DNA of 49,773 bases from Isochrysis galbana (taxonomy: Eukaryota > Haptophyta > Isochrysidales > Isochrysidaceae), in contig CM030934.1 of NCBI GenBank assembly GCA_018136815.1, positions 1 to 49,773 of the forward strand. The letters run 5' to 3'. Shown in pieces: positions 30,108 to 39,412 of the stretch. Numbering within the stretch: position 1 is the stretch's first letter; each line of letters starts with the position of its first letter. The notes beneath the pieces were generated by a model that did no database searches, was not told the origin of the DNA, and saw only the letters and a program-made list of their open reading frames with translations. The translations under genes were made by a program, and so were the position numbers.

Positions 30108-32296
30108 ATGGACGACGGTGCGCTCTCTCGCGTGGGCGGGGCGTGGGCGCATGGCGGCGGGAGCACAGCGCGTCCGCCGCCACTTGGAACTCTGCTCGCC
30201 ATGTGCTCGCCGGCCGAGGCCACCGAACGAGAGAAATTTCGAGAACTGTCTGTCCTTGAGCGGCGGAGTGGCACCCACTTGCAGAAGTACCCGGCAGTCG
30301 ATATGGCGCTCGCGGTCAAGCGGTACCAGCGTCCCGCCGCCGGAGCGCCGCCACCACCGCCGGCCGAGCTCAGGCCGCTACACGTGCTCGAGAAGACTGT
30401 CGACCACCTGCTGGGCATCTGGGGTGACCGCCTGGAGGTTGCGCCCGCAGTGCGCTACACCTTCATCTCTGATCGGCTCCGTGCAGTGCAGCAAGATCTG
30501 ACCGTGCAACGTATCCACGCGCCACACCTTCTGGTACGGATCGCTCGCTTCCATGCGCTAATGGAAGCTGCCTTCGCATCGCATGAACAGGTGAGGCATC
30601 CTCAGGCCACAACTCCCGTAGCTCAGGGATACGGCCCATTCCGACAACTATCGCTGAGACCCTCCCCTTGCCACGCAGCGTGAAACGAGTGGGTTCTCTC
30701 GAGTACACAACCGGATGCTCCTCTGCAATGCTCTTATCACAGCACTGCAAGAAGCCCCGACCAATGGTGCCGAGATGTGTGGACGCAACGGCCATACTTT
30801 GCCTATTGCAAAGTGTGTTAACACGGACTTGGGTCGCCTGTCGCTCGATGATGATGTGGCTCAGCCATGTGCCACAATCAATTCCCACGAGGTTTCCGCC
30901 TCGGATATTGCTGCTGCATTCGCCATCACAACTGGCAGCACCGAATGCACTGACGAGTTACTGTCGCTTGTGCGGATCGTTGGCGCCAACGCCTCGATGC
31001 ATGGGGGGATATGGGATAGTTGGACGCTCCTCCACGCCGCGGCGTACAAGGTGAGCGTTCTCTATGCTTCCTCAACTGAGAGCGGGTTTGCACCTGTAGT
31101 CACAGCGGTTGCATCGCGGTCTCGGCTCATTCGGCCGCTGTCTCATATTCTTTTCGCACGCTGTCTTACATTTTTTTCGCACGTTGCAACCTGTGCAGGG
31201 CCATCCTGGGCATGTAAGCCTGCTTCTTGAAAATGGCGCTGCGCCGGATGCACAGAACAAGAAGGGTGACACGCCACTGTCCAAGGCAGTGAACAAGGCC
31301 GCATCGGCAGAGGTAGCGGGCTCACCCTCTCTGCAGCACTTGAGCGTCATCCGGCTGCTGTTGGCGGCGAACGCCAACGTCAGCCTGGCCAACAGCCGAG
31401 GCGTGACTCCGTTGGATGCGGCGGGAGGAGCACTTGCTGTACGACAAGTTTTGCAGTCAGCTCCGAGAAGCAGTCAGCACGTCACAGCACGCGATCAGAC
31501 GCCGGACGAAATTGGGAGCGAGGTGGATAGGCCGGCGAGCGCCACAAGGCAAGATTTAGCGCCGAATTCGCATGACCCCGCTGTCTACGCTGAGCTTCTT
31601 GGGTACTTTCTACTTCTTCACGCCGCTCAGCCAGAAGAATTCACCGTCGCCCTCGCAGCGGTGCGCCTAAGTCCTGCTTGTGGGCGACTTGTGAAGCAGC
31701 CTGTGCTCAGTTCGCCGTGGATCTGCTTGCCCACCATCACCCTGCCCGAATGACGCCGAGAGATGACGAGCTTTCAATATCAACCCGAGTCGGAACAACT
31801 CTTGCTTTGACCCCACTTTGTCGCGCAGGCACCGCCGTCGGCCGTTTCATCTTTGCCAGTGCAGCTGGCGATACGCGTTGCTGGAGCGCTCAGCAGATCC
31901 GATGCGGCCGATATCACCCGCGCACTTCGCACTGCGCCGCCCCTCTGTGCATGCTGCCTGATCGGGCTTCTTCCCAGCGCCCGCTCAGTGCTAATGCGAC
32001 AGCTGAACGCCGCTTCCAATGGCCGAGAGGTCTTTCCACTCGATGTTCTAGCGAGGCTCCTATGGCTGCCAGACGTTGGTTCGGCGGAGATACACGCAAA
32101 TGCCCATGGTGTGCCGGTCGAGGAGGGACCTCTAGGCCGAGGGGTACGGCTAAAGCAAGCTGGCTTCCGATGGCAACCGGAGAAGCCGTTGCCGGCATTG
32201 CCACCCCTTGAGCTAGCTCGATGGTATGGTGATGGGAGAGGGAGACCAGCATTCGTCCTCCGCGGCAATTGTGAAAGCGCTTTATGGCAGGCATAG
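30108..32296 (+). CDS. SAC3/GANP-domain protein with ankyrin repeats inserted in the domain
   Basis: SAC3-family proteins scaffold mRNA export, splicing or centrosome complexes. Four exons, all joined in phase 0, give 594 residues: 30108-30590, 30679-31050, 31199-31660 and 31829-32296 (donors CAG|GTGAGG, AAG|GTGAGC, GCG|GTGCGC; acceptors GCAG). Residues 1-161 start the SAC3 domain: LLAMCSPAEATERE, ELRPLHVLEKTVDHLL, YTFISDRLRAVQQDLTVQ. Exon 2 opens with GFSRVHNRMLLCNALITAL, also SAC3. Ankyrin repeats follow (DSWTLLHAAAYKGHPGHVSLLLENGA; SVIRLLLAANANVSLANSRGVTPLDAA). The SAC3 fold then resumes with YAELLGYFLLLHAAQPEEF and, in exon 4, QLAIRVAGALSR, LCACCLIGLLPSARSVL and FPLDVLARLLWL. Such an insertion is unusual. 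A fusion artefact is unlikely because SAC3 sequence brackets the repeats in one frame. Confidence 0.87.
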
Positions 32297-32435
32297 GCGA
32301 GGTGTATGGGGGTGGTTTGCCATCCACCATCGCCCATCATTCGTTATTTTAGCCGTACACTGCTGCTCTTGAGCGAATCGTGCATCGCTTGCCGCCGAGC
32401 TCAAGAGTCTCACGTTACCGATTTCCAAAACTGGA
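32297..32435. other. Short downstream spacer of the SAC3 gene
   Basis: About 140 bases between the SAC3 stop codon and the truncated retroposon. Nothing is recognised. Confidence 0.5.
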
Positions 32436-33130
32436 ACTCCACGCTGGGGGAAAACCCCTTTCAGGTAAAAACAACGCGGGGGGGGGGGGGGGGGGGGGGG
32501 GCACTCGTGAAACTAGGGGCCCAGAGCGCTAATCTCTCTCGCCGAAGCGAGTGGCCGCGGCGAGCCGCGGCCCTTTCCTCTTGGCTCTGGCGCCCCCCGT
32601 CTTCGCTCTACCTATTACCTAAACGGGGCAGCAAGACCGCTCCCCCCTCCCTCCCCTCTTCCCTCTTCCTCTTCTCTTTCCTGCGGCTCGGGCCCTTGGC
32701 GCGCGCCTGCGACCCCCCCTCAGTTCCCCAGGTGGCCTGCAGGGGGTCCAGGAGCACAACGCTCAGGGGGCAGGCGAGGCTAGGGCATGGCCCTGGCCCC
32801 TCCTGCCTGCCTCTCCCTCGCTGGCTCTCGCACCCCTGCCGGTTGACTGCAGCTGGCGGGGGGCTCCGTATCTGGGGGGCCCGGGGAGAGGAGGGGTTGG
32901 TCAGAGCAACAAGCTGGCCAACGCGGGCCAGGGCGTGCGATCTGTGCCCGACTCTTTGGGAGAGCGGGAGAATCTGGGCAGTCTAGATGAGTCCCCTCTG
33001 CCTCTGCCTGCCAAGAAGAGGCAGCGAAGGGGGGTGGATGGTTCTCGCCCCCCATGAGGGGAGTCGAGAGAGTGGGGGGGGGGGCGGGGGGGCGAGGCCC
33101 CCCTCCATGGCGACCAAGCATAAGATTCGT
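32436..33130 (-). mobile_element. GC-rich retroposon, truncated copy 3
   Basis: It matches copy 1 from the CCACGCTGGGGGAAAACCCC region to the CCATGGCGACC end but lacks the AT-rich end. It carries a long poly-G run (about 32478-32501). No clean target duplication was found, so later rearrangement is possible. Confidence 0.75.
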
Positions 33131-33907
33131 GTCCATCGCTCAAACTATAACAAAAGTTTTTGAGCCGAAAAATAGCGCAAAAGCTCGAAATCGAGCTCAT
33201 TTCGAGAGCCGTGAAGCAACGAGCAAAAAAGCACTGTGGCTCAAGGCTTTCGATACGCGCTCATGGTCTCGTCGAGCACTCTTTCATACATTTGTTTATA
33301 AGCAAAAAATACAAGGAAGAAAAATACGCACCATGAGGGAAGCCCCCGGGCAGGGCCCTCACACGCGCGCGCCACATTGGGCACGTATCTGGCACTCGTC
33401 GAAAGCAAATAACAAATAATTAGCCTTGCGCCAGCTGTACCGCCATCAGGCCCGTCCCAACCCTCCCCCCACGCAAGGCCCAAGGTAGTGCACATGAGCC
33501 GAACCCTCCGGAACCGAAACAAAAGGACTTACGGGGAAGCGGAAAGGGGAGCGAATTTGGGGCAAAGGTGTTGGAGCTGCAAGCGGTGCGGCAAGCGGTA
33601 CGACGTCCGCCGTAACGTTGACAATGGCGGGCCAAGCAGCCGCCACAATGTGACTCCCCGCAAGGTCCGCAGACCGAATTCGGCAGAATAAGCGCTCCCG
33701 CTCCCACCCCCCATGCGGCGAAGTCCCCGGGTGCCGGCCTCCATCGCTTTGATCAGCGCGAGGGTGGATGTGTTGTGGGAAGCGCTGTCCGACGCTGCTA
33801 GCTGGCTAGCTGCATACTCACGCAGCTTGGCCAAAAGCTCCTTGATGTTGTGCTGCACGGCGTCCCTCATCAACTCGCACTCCTCGCGAGCACTTTGCGC
33901 TTCCTAG
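33131..33907 (-). repeat. Dispersed repeat, family B, copy 1
   Basis: Reverse-complement similarity to 36793-37195: shared blocks include GTGTGAGGGCCCTGCCC, a terminus TTTTGTTATAGTTTGA, and an ATGTGCACTA...TTGGGCCT motif. At the upstream end a frame on the minus strand (33873 to about 33710) reads KELLAKLREYAASQLAASDSA and could be part of an element-encoded protein; it is too short to name. This family is distinct from the 874-bp retroposon. Confidence 0.5.
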
Positions 33908-33993
33908 CATCTCCCACAACATCCGTCTGGTCGCGTGGTCGCCGTGTGCTCGCTCGAATCACAAAAAGAATACGACGGACGAGCCACTCCGAT

Positions 33994-35580
33994 CTAATCG
34001 CCAGCAGCTTCAGTTGACCACGAGCTCGTGCCGGTTTTCCAGTGGAATTTGCGGAAGCGCTGCTTCCTTGTCCTCGATTTTCGACGCCCTTGGTCATTTT
34101 CAGAGTGACGGCTCTGCCGAGGCCCTCGACGAGCTGAAGACTGATCTGGCTCCGGTGTCTCTGTGGCGGCACCTCGCTTGGTAGGTGGGCCCCTTCGCCT
34201 AGAGCCTTGCTTCATGCACTCCTCCAACCCTTGCGGAAGGTTGTCCTCCACCACAAACTGCCCCGGCCAGTCGCACTGCCACTTTCCAAGTGTGGGTTGC
34301 GTATTGCCCACGACGTAAAGCCCCTCGCATGTGCACCCAGATGGGCAGATCCATTTAGAGCGCACGCGCCGAGGTGGCCCTGTGTACGTGTTGTTCATCC
34401 ATGCAATAGAGCGCACGGCAGTGGGCAGATAGCTCGTTGGAATCATCGGCCGACCAAACGTGGCCAATCGCATGAACCCACTCGTGTTGTAAACGGTGTT
34501 ATGCCTGAACATGATGTGCTCAATCGTATTTCCCCTCTGCGAGAAGGCATGGGGAGGCTGCGGTTGCATATTGCAACATCAGGCATGGAGCCCTTTGTAT
34601 GGGCGCAGCTCGCACCTGTGGCGCAGTCTTCACGTGCAATGCTACCGACCAGCCCTCCCCCCAAAAGGTGTTGTGCTCGACCGTCACGTTGGCAACCCCA
34701 CCGGCGGTCTCGGAGCCGACTGCAACCCCCATCCCGGCGCGGAAAATGTTTCGCCGGACGGTCACATTGGTCGTCGAAAACTGCGGGTGTGCAGATCTTG
34801 CTAGCTCGTTCATCCCCGATTTGATGGCCACGTGATCATCACCGACTGCGATGTCGCATCTACATCAACCGGGAGGAGATTGGGAGAACAAGTCGACGCT
34901 GACGGCGCAGGTGGTGATGCCATGTGCTTGCGGGGCCCGGGCACTCTGTGGAACGAGCTCAGGCGCACGCACAGTTCAATCATGACGTGTTTGCACGAGT
35001 CCGGGTCCACGCCATCAGTGTTGGGCGAGTAGAGGGGGGCGCGGATCGTTACTCTGTGCACGTGCACGTGTGACGAGTAGACAGGATGAACGGTCCAAAA
35101 TGGAGAATTGCGTAGCGTGAGGCCTCGCAGCTCAAACCCTGTGACATTATACGCCTCAATCAGGTGTGGCCGACCTGCAGTCAGCTTCTCCCGTCGATCC
35201 CACCACCACGAGCCTCGGCCATCGATTGTACCCTTACCGCGGATGACGACATTGCGCGAGCCCGGGGCCACGGAGATGAGTGCCTGGTGCCGTTCAGCCT
35301 TGGCGCCGTAGTCGCGATCCCTCCCGTATGTGGGGAGCGGCGCAAGCCTTGGCCACTGGCGGAGGGCCTCTGCGCCGGTCGCGCCAAGCAGCAGGCCGTC
35401 GACCTGGAGCGTGATGCCGGTGGTGAGGACGAGTGGCCGGATGAGGTAGGTGCCACCGTGGGGCACGTGCACCGTCGCGCCGCTTGCCGCGGCCGCGGCG
35501 ATCGCTGCAGAGAGCGCGGCAGTGCAGTCTGTCCCGTCACCGAGTGCGCCATACTGACGCACATCAACCAGCGGCGCCAT
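33994..35580 (-). CDS. GH28 polygalacturonase-like glycosidase, three exons
   Basis: It hydrolyses alpha-1,4 links in pectin-like galacturonans; the protein is a right-handed beta-helix. Exons are 35580-34973, 34859-34616 and 34536-33994, with introns 34860-34972 (phase 2) and 34537-34615 (phase 0), both GT-AG, giving 464 residues. Hallmarks in order: VRQYGALGDGTDCTAAL at the N-terminus, GTIDGRGSWWW, NTDGVDPDSC (187-196), CDIAVGDDHVAIKSG (204-218, spanning the first junction), VAVGSETAGGV, and HVKTAPQRGNTIEHI across the second junction. Catalytic Asp residues are in NTD and GDD. The GSE form in place of GHG is that of the plant-type subfamily. The ATG at 35580 leaves no signal peptide; a pyrimidine-rich stretch just upstream (35629-35672) looks like an intron end, so a secretory exon may lie in the adjacent gap. 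The last 70 or so residues are basic and off-family. Confidence 0.9.
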
Positions 35581-35673
35581 CCCAGGGGGTTGGGGAAGAG
35601 GAGGGGAGAGCGGCCTTGGGGTGGGCACGCTCGAGAGAGGAGAGGGTGGGGGAGGGGGGAAGAGAGCAGACGA

Positions 35674-35773
35674 NNNNNNNNNNNNNNNNNNNNNNNNNNN
35701 NNNNNNNNNNNNNNNNNNNNNNNNNNNNNNNNNNNNNNNNNNNNNNNNNNNNNNNNNNNNNNNNNNNNNNNNN
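35674..35773. other. Assembly gap of 100 N
   Basis: A placeholder gap just upstream of the polygalacturonase gene. It may hide that gene's first exon. Confidence 0.98.
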
Positions 35774-35822
35774 TCGTGCCTCTACTTAGGGAGGGGCTCG
35801 GGTTGTGGTGGATAGGAGTAGC

Positions 35823-35938
35823 TCTACTCTACTCTACAGCCCTCCTCTACTCTAGAGTAGATAGAGTATTGTACATTGTACTCTCTCTAGAGTAGATGAT
35901 TCCTCTGTCTACTCTAGAGCTCTAGAGCTAGAGTATAC
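35823..35938. repeat. Cluster of TCTAGAGTAGA palindromes
   Basis: At least four copies of CTAGAGTAGA or its complement are packed into 116 bp, including a perfect 16-bp palindrome TCTACTCTAGAGTAGA at 35846-35861. It lies between the gap and the RidA gene and might be a MITE end or a hairpin-forming repeat; no terminal repeats could be defined. Confidence 0.7.
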
Positions 35939-36014
35939 GACTTCTTTGGGGAGGCGCTGTGCGCGGCAATCCCGTTGCGTCGGCCGTCGGCCCGGTCCGC
36001 TCTGTGACGCCCTC

Positions 36015-36455
36015 ATGCGCACACTTCTCTTCTTCATGCTGATGGGTGGCCACGCGACGCTGGCCAAGACTCCAATCACGGTGCCGGGCTGGCCAAAGCT
36101 TCCCTACCCATTCTCGACCGCGCTGCTCTCCAAATCAGGCATGCTCTACATCTCAGGGATGCAAGGTGTGGATTTCTCCAAGTCACCGCCTTCATTGGTG
36201 CCAGGTGGAATCACAGAGCAGACGCAACAGACCCTTTCCAACATCCTGGCCGTCGTCAAGGCGGCCAGCGGGTCAATGAATGATATTCTCGAGTGCACGG
36301 TTCTCCTCGCCGATCTGAAAGATTTCAAAGCCATGAACACCGTGTATGCTTCCTTCTTCACAGACGGCGCGCAACCAGCTCGTGTAGCTCTCGAGGCTGC
36401 ACTTGCTGGCGGGGCACTCGTCGAAATCAAGTGCACTGGTGAGATCTCAAAGTAG
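36015..36455 (+). CDS. RidA/YjgF/UK114-family protein with N-terminal leader
   Basis: RidA proteins hydrolyse reactive enamines and imines (2-aminoacrylate and relatives) released by PLP-dependent dehydratases. The protein has 146 residues in one exon. Residues 20-146 cover the whole family fold: FSTALLSKSGMLYISGMQG, GGITEQTQQTLSNILAVVKAA, MNDILECTVLLADLKDF, YASFF, PARVALEAALAGGALVEIKC. Arg123 occupies the position of the substrate-carboxylate-binding arginine of active members. Residues 1-17 (MRTLLFFMLMGGHATLA) look like a signal or transit peptide, so the protein is probably not cytosolic. The start is the first ATG compatible with that leader. Confidence 0.92.
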   Translation: MRTLLFFMLMGGHATLAKTPITVPGWPKLPYPFSTALLSKSGMLYISGMQGVDFSKSPPSLVPGGITEQTQQTLSNILAVVKAASGSMNDILECTVLLADLKDFKAMNTVYASFFTDGAQPARVALEAALAGGALVEIKCTGEISK

Positions 36456-36792
36456 CATATGGGCAGTCATTCCCCATTTGCGACGAGGTACTCCACACTT
36501 GCTGCGATTGCAACAGTGCACGATGCCCCCATACATTTCTCCATGGTCACTGTTGGAGCTAGTGCTGCTGGTTTTGCTGCTTGGGCAGGCGCGCCGTTGC
36601 CATAGATATCAGCAGTTTTAGTGTGGCCTTTACTCTAGGGATCAAAATCGTCCGTGGACAAGGTCAAGAGTATGATTCACAATTCCATATGCTGTCGAAC
36701 GTTGACGCGTCCGGATGATGACGGCGAGAGCGAAAGAAGTAAAAATGGGGACCCGGAAGAGTAAGCAAGAGTTTTAAAGCTAGCAAACCTCA
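36456..36792. other. Region downstream of RidA, nothing recognised
   Basis: AT-richer sequence with no convincing frame or repeat. Confidence 0.5.
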
Positions 36793-37195
36793 GTGTGCCT
36801 GAAAAATCTTTTGAAGATGCCTACAAGAACTACTCACTCGCCCTTCCTCCGGGCACCCATAGCCGACGCCTTTGCCCCACGAACAACTCCCCTTTCCGCC
36901 CCCCCGTCCCCACCCAGTCCCCAGTCCTTATGCTTCGGTATCCTGGGGGTCGGCCCATGTGCACTACGTTGGGCCTCGCGTCGGGGGGGGGGGGGGGGGA
37001 CACGTTGAGCCTCGCGTCGAGGAGGGGGGGGAGGGGACTGGCCTTGTGGCAGCGCGGTTGATGTACAGGTGTTGGGTGGCCTAGTGTTTGTCGGAGGTCG
37101 ATGTCGCGCCGTTTGTGGCGCGGGTGTGTGAGGGCCCTGCCCAAGGGCATCCCTCAAGTGATCGTTGCTTGAAAACTATTGTTATAGTTTGACCA
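36793..37195 (+). repeat. Dispersed repeat, family B, copy 2
   Basis: It shares blocks with the reverse complement of 33131-33707, including CCATGTGCACTACGTTGGGCC, GTGTGTGAGGGCCCTGCCC and the terminus ATTGTTATAGTTTGA, with an internal deletion relative to copy 1. It contains a poly-G run (about 36985-36999). It abuts a LINE fragment. Confidence 0.5.
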
Positions 37196-37306
37196 TGGCG
37201 GACGAATCCTCCACCGATTTGGGCGAATGCCCGAGGATAGGCAAGATACTCGAGGCGCTAAACAAGCTGGCGCGATTCACACCGCAGAGCGAAGGCGGCT
37301 TGCCTT
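37196..37306 (+). pseudogene. LINE-like ORF2 remnant
   Basis: The translation ADESSTDLGECPRIGKIL, then EALNKLARFTPQ, aligns with TDESSTHLGECPGITNIL...LNKVARFSPK of the LINE-like copies at 4952 and 48322. The His of the CCHC motif is replaced by Asp. Only about 37 codons survive. Confidence 0.65.
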
Positions 37307-37518
37307 CATTTGGTCTCCTTTCCCTCAGGGTTTCTTCCCCTCCCGTGGGGACTCTGGCCGAGCAACATCAAATACAAAAAAGCTCGGTCCTAGGACACCG
37401 GGCCTAGCTCACCATGAGGGCGCTCCTGTGAGCAAGGGGATGCATGGTTACTAGTGCGTGCCCCCCCCTCGATGAAAATTCCAGCGGCCTCCTCGTCACG
37501 CATGACGTGGACCTCTCC

Positions 37519-37701
37519 TCACACTTGTCTTGAAAGGATCGTCTTCAATGAGTGCATCGGATGTATACCGCACTCCTCGTGTGTCAGCTTGAACTTCTTT
37601 TCGATGTCGTAAAAGCTGTGGTACGGGTCAATGTACCCCTGCTTCTTTTCGAGCATGAGGTAATGCCTACCGGTCTTATCGATGGCCCTTCCTCCAGACA
37701 C
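37519..37701 (-). CDS. Hypothetical protein fragment (C-terminal)
   Basis: About 60 codons end at 37519; the frame stays open upstream for at least 15 more codons towards the tandem repeats. The residues look like real protein, mixed and non-repetitive: GRHYLMLEKKQGYIDPYHSF, DIEKKFKLTHEECGIHP. No ATG lies near the start, so it is either a last exon or a truncated gene. I do not recognise the family. Confidence 0.35.
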   Translation of the reverse strand: MSGGRAIDKTGRHYLMLEKKQGYIDPYHSFYDIEKKFKLTHEECGIHPMHSLKTILSRQV

Positions 37702-37730
37702 CTGAGCATAGACACTTTGGCGGGTTTTGC

Positions 37731-37788
37731 TTGCTGCGTCAGACAGGCCCTTGCTGCGTCAGACAGGCCCTTGCTGCGTCAGACGCCC
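37731..37788. repeat. 20-bp tandem repeat, nearly three copies
   Basis: TTGCTGCGTCAGACAGGCCC is repeated twice perfectly, followed by a third partial copy. Confidence 0.9.
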
Positions 37789-37818
37789 TTGCTCTTTCCC
37801 TCCCAGACTAGCCTGACC

Positions 37819-38062
37819 CCCCTCCGGTATATCTCTCCTCCCCTCCGGTATCTCCCCTCGAACGCGTATAAAACAAGGAGATGAGAGATATACCGGAGGG
37901 GAGGGGAGAGATATACCGGAGGGGAGGAGAGATATACCGGAGGGGAGGAGAGATATACTACCGGAGGGGAGGAGAGATATACCGGAGGGGAGGAGAGATA
38001 TACCGGAGGGGAGGAGAGATATACCGGAGGGGAGGAGAGATATACCGGAGGGGAGGAGAGAC
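37819..38062. repeat. 21-bp minisatellite with an inverted head
   Basis: Eight units of about 21 bp, AGATATACCGGAGGGGAGGAG, run from about 37884 to 38062; one has a 3-bp insertion and the first spacer is slightly longer. Two units in the opposite orientation (CCTCCGGTATATCTC...) lie at 37819-37858, so the array can fold back on itself. The units share no spacer-like unique sequence, so this is not CRISPR. Confidence 0.92.
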
Positions 38063-38254
38063 AACCTACTAAGACCGCACGTCGGTCTCGGTGGGAGGGG
38101 TACCTTCCCTCCCACCGCGCGTGCGGGGGTAGGGGGGGAAACAAACAACTTTCTGGGAGCGCTGCACGAGTTGGGGAGGAGGGCTGCACGAGCGCGACTC
38201 GGTCACCGCACCTACGAGGAGATCCGGAGCCCAGCCCTCAAGTTCTGTGAACAC

Positions 38255-38752
38255 ATGGAGGAGGGCATGAGCGGTGCCATTCAAGCGATGCTGCTCGTCA
38301 CCGCCTCCGGTATGGGCCGTGGATGTGGAGACTTCCGCGTGGATTTGGCCAAGGAACGCTACCCGCTACCCGTCGATGTGGGCACTCATCATCGAGCCAT
38401 ACATGGGCTGTTGGTGCAAGGCAAAAGGCAAAGCTCATTCATGCTCGTCGGCGACTCCTCTGGCAAGATCCCAAAGACCAAATACATTGGAGACGAGGCG
38501 GCCGCCGCATACCTCTGCATGGTATACATCACGGCGGTCGCGTACGATGAAAAGAGCCCTATGGTGCAAGTGCAAGTGCAACGGGCAGCTGGCAAACTTT
38601 GGAAGCAGGACAAGAAGGCCGTCCTCTCACGCATCACGGACCTCATCACCCAGGATGAGGCAAGGGACCTGGTCGCCTGCCAACAGAACGAAATTGACAC
38701 CATCCACAGGATCGAGGACGCGGAGAAGGAAAAGAAGACGAAGAAAAAATGA
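38255..38752 (+). CDS. Hypothetical protein with lysine-rich tail
   Basis: 165 residues from the ATG at 38255; the frame is open further upstream to about 38171, so an earlier start or upstream exon is possible. The sequence is globular in character (GAIQAMLLVTASGMGRGCG, YIGDEAAAAYLCMVYITAVAY, DLITQDEARDLVACQQNEIDTIH) and ends in a charged Lys-rich tail (EKEKKTKKK). I do not recognise a domain. Its position next to the minisatellite and between repeats leaves open that it belongs to a mobile element. Confidence 0.5.
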   Translation: MEEGMSGAIQAMLLVTASGMGRGCGDFRVDLAKERYPLPVDVGTHHRAIHGLLVQGKRQSSFMLVGDSSGKIPKTKYIGDEAAAAYLCMVYITAVAYDEKSPMVQVQVQRAAGKLWKQDKKAVLSRITDLITQDEARDLVACQQNEIDTIHRIEDAEKEKKTKKK

Positions 38753-39412
38753 AAATGAAGATTTAAGGCTGCCTTACCTGCCTGACGGGTTTTATGAAAA
38801 GCGCGTTCTGAAAGCGCGCGGCGCGATGCTGTGTTCACCGTAGATATATAAAGTCAGCAATAGGGTCTGTGAATATTATTGTATAAATGATTATGGACAT
38901 TTGATGGCTCCATTCGATTGATGTCCCATATTTGACGGAACAATGAACGATACCTTCGGCGGGGGTACAGGGTACGGGTATGGGGTCACCGTGTTGGAAC
39001 TTATAGCGTCGTAGGACATCTTGTTAGCTAGCATTCCTAGCCACATACCGGACGAGGCATGCGCCAACCGCGCACACCCCCATCGCGGGGGAGGGGCTCC
39101 GTTGCCGATGAGGGGCTACGGTTCTAGGTGCTAAGGTTTGAGGTCCCTCAGCACTTTTGTTATACCAACACAACAATAAAACTCTGACGGAGTACTAGAA
39201 GAGAGGGAGAATCAGAGCGCGCCTCGGCCACCTCCGGCGAGAGAGGGCGGCCCCTCTGAGTGTGAGCGTACGCGGGAGGGGCGTGAGGGTGGTGGGGTGG
39301 AAGGGGCTTGGGCGGTGGCGGCGGCGGCGAGCCGCCCTCAATCAAGGGAGCACGTGTTAGGGGCAGCAGAAGTGTGGGCTTATCGCGCGCCGAGAGATCC
39401 AGTCGCGTGCTC
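38753..39412. other. Intergenic region
   Basis: No gene is recognised. GC-rich and AT-rich patches alternate, with a G-rich stretch about 39270-39345 just upstream of the next gene. Confidence 0.5.

Noticed and set aside
33994-34200. The basic C-terminal tail of the polygalacturonase as a real domain
   Set aside because: It departs from the family after about EECMKQ and is low-complexity; it is probably off-family extension, misread intron or 3' untranslated sequence, so no function was assigned.
37884-38062. Regularly spaced repeats that might look like a CRISPR array
   Set aside because: Units are contiguous 21-mers with no unique spacers, in a eukaryotic setting; this is a minisatellite.
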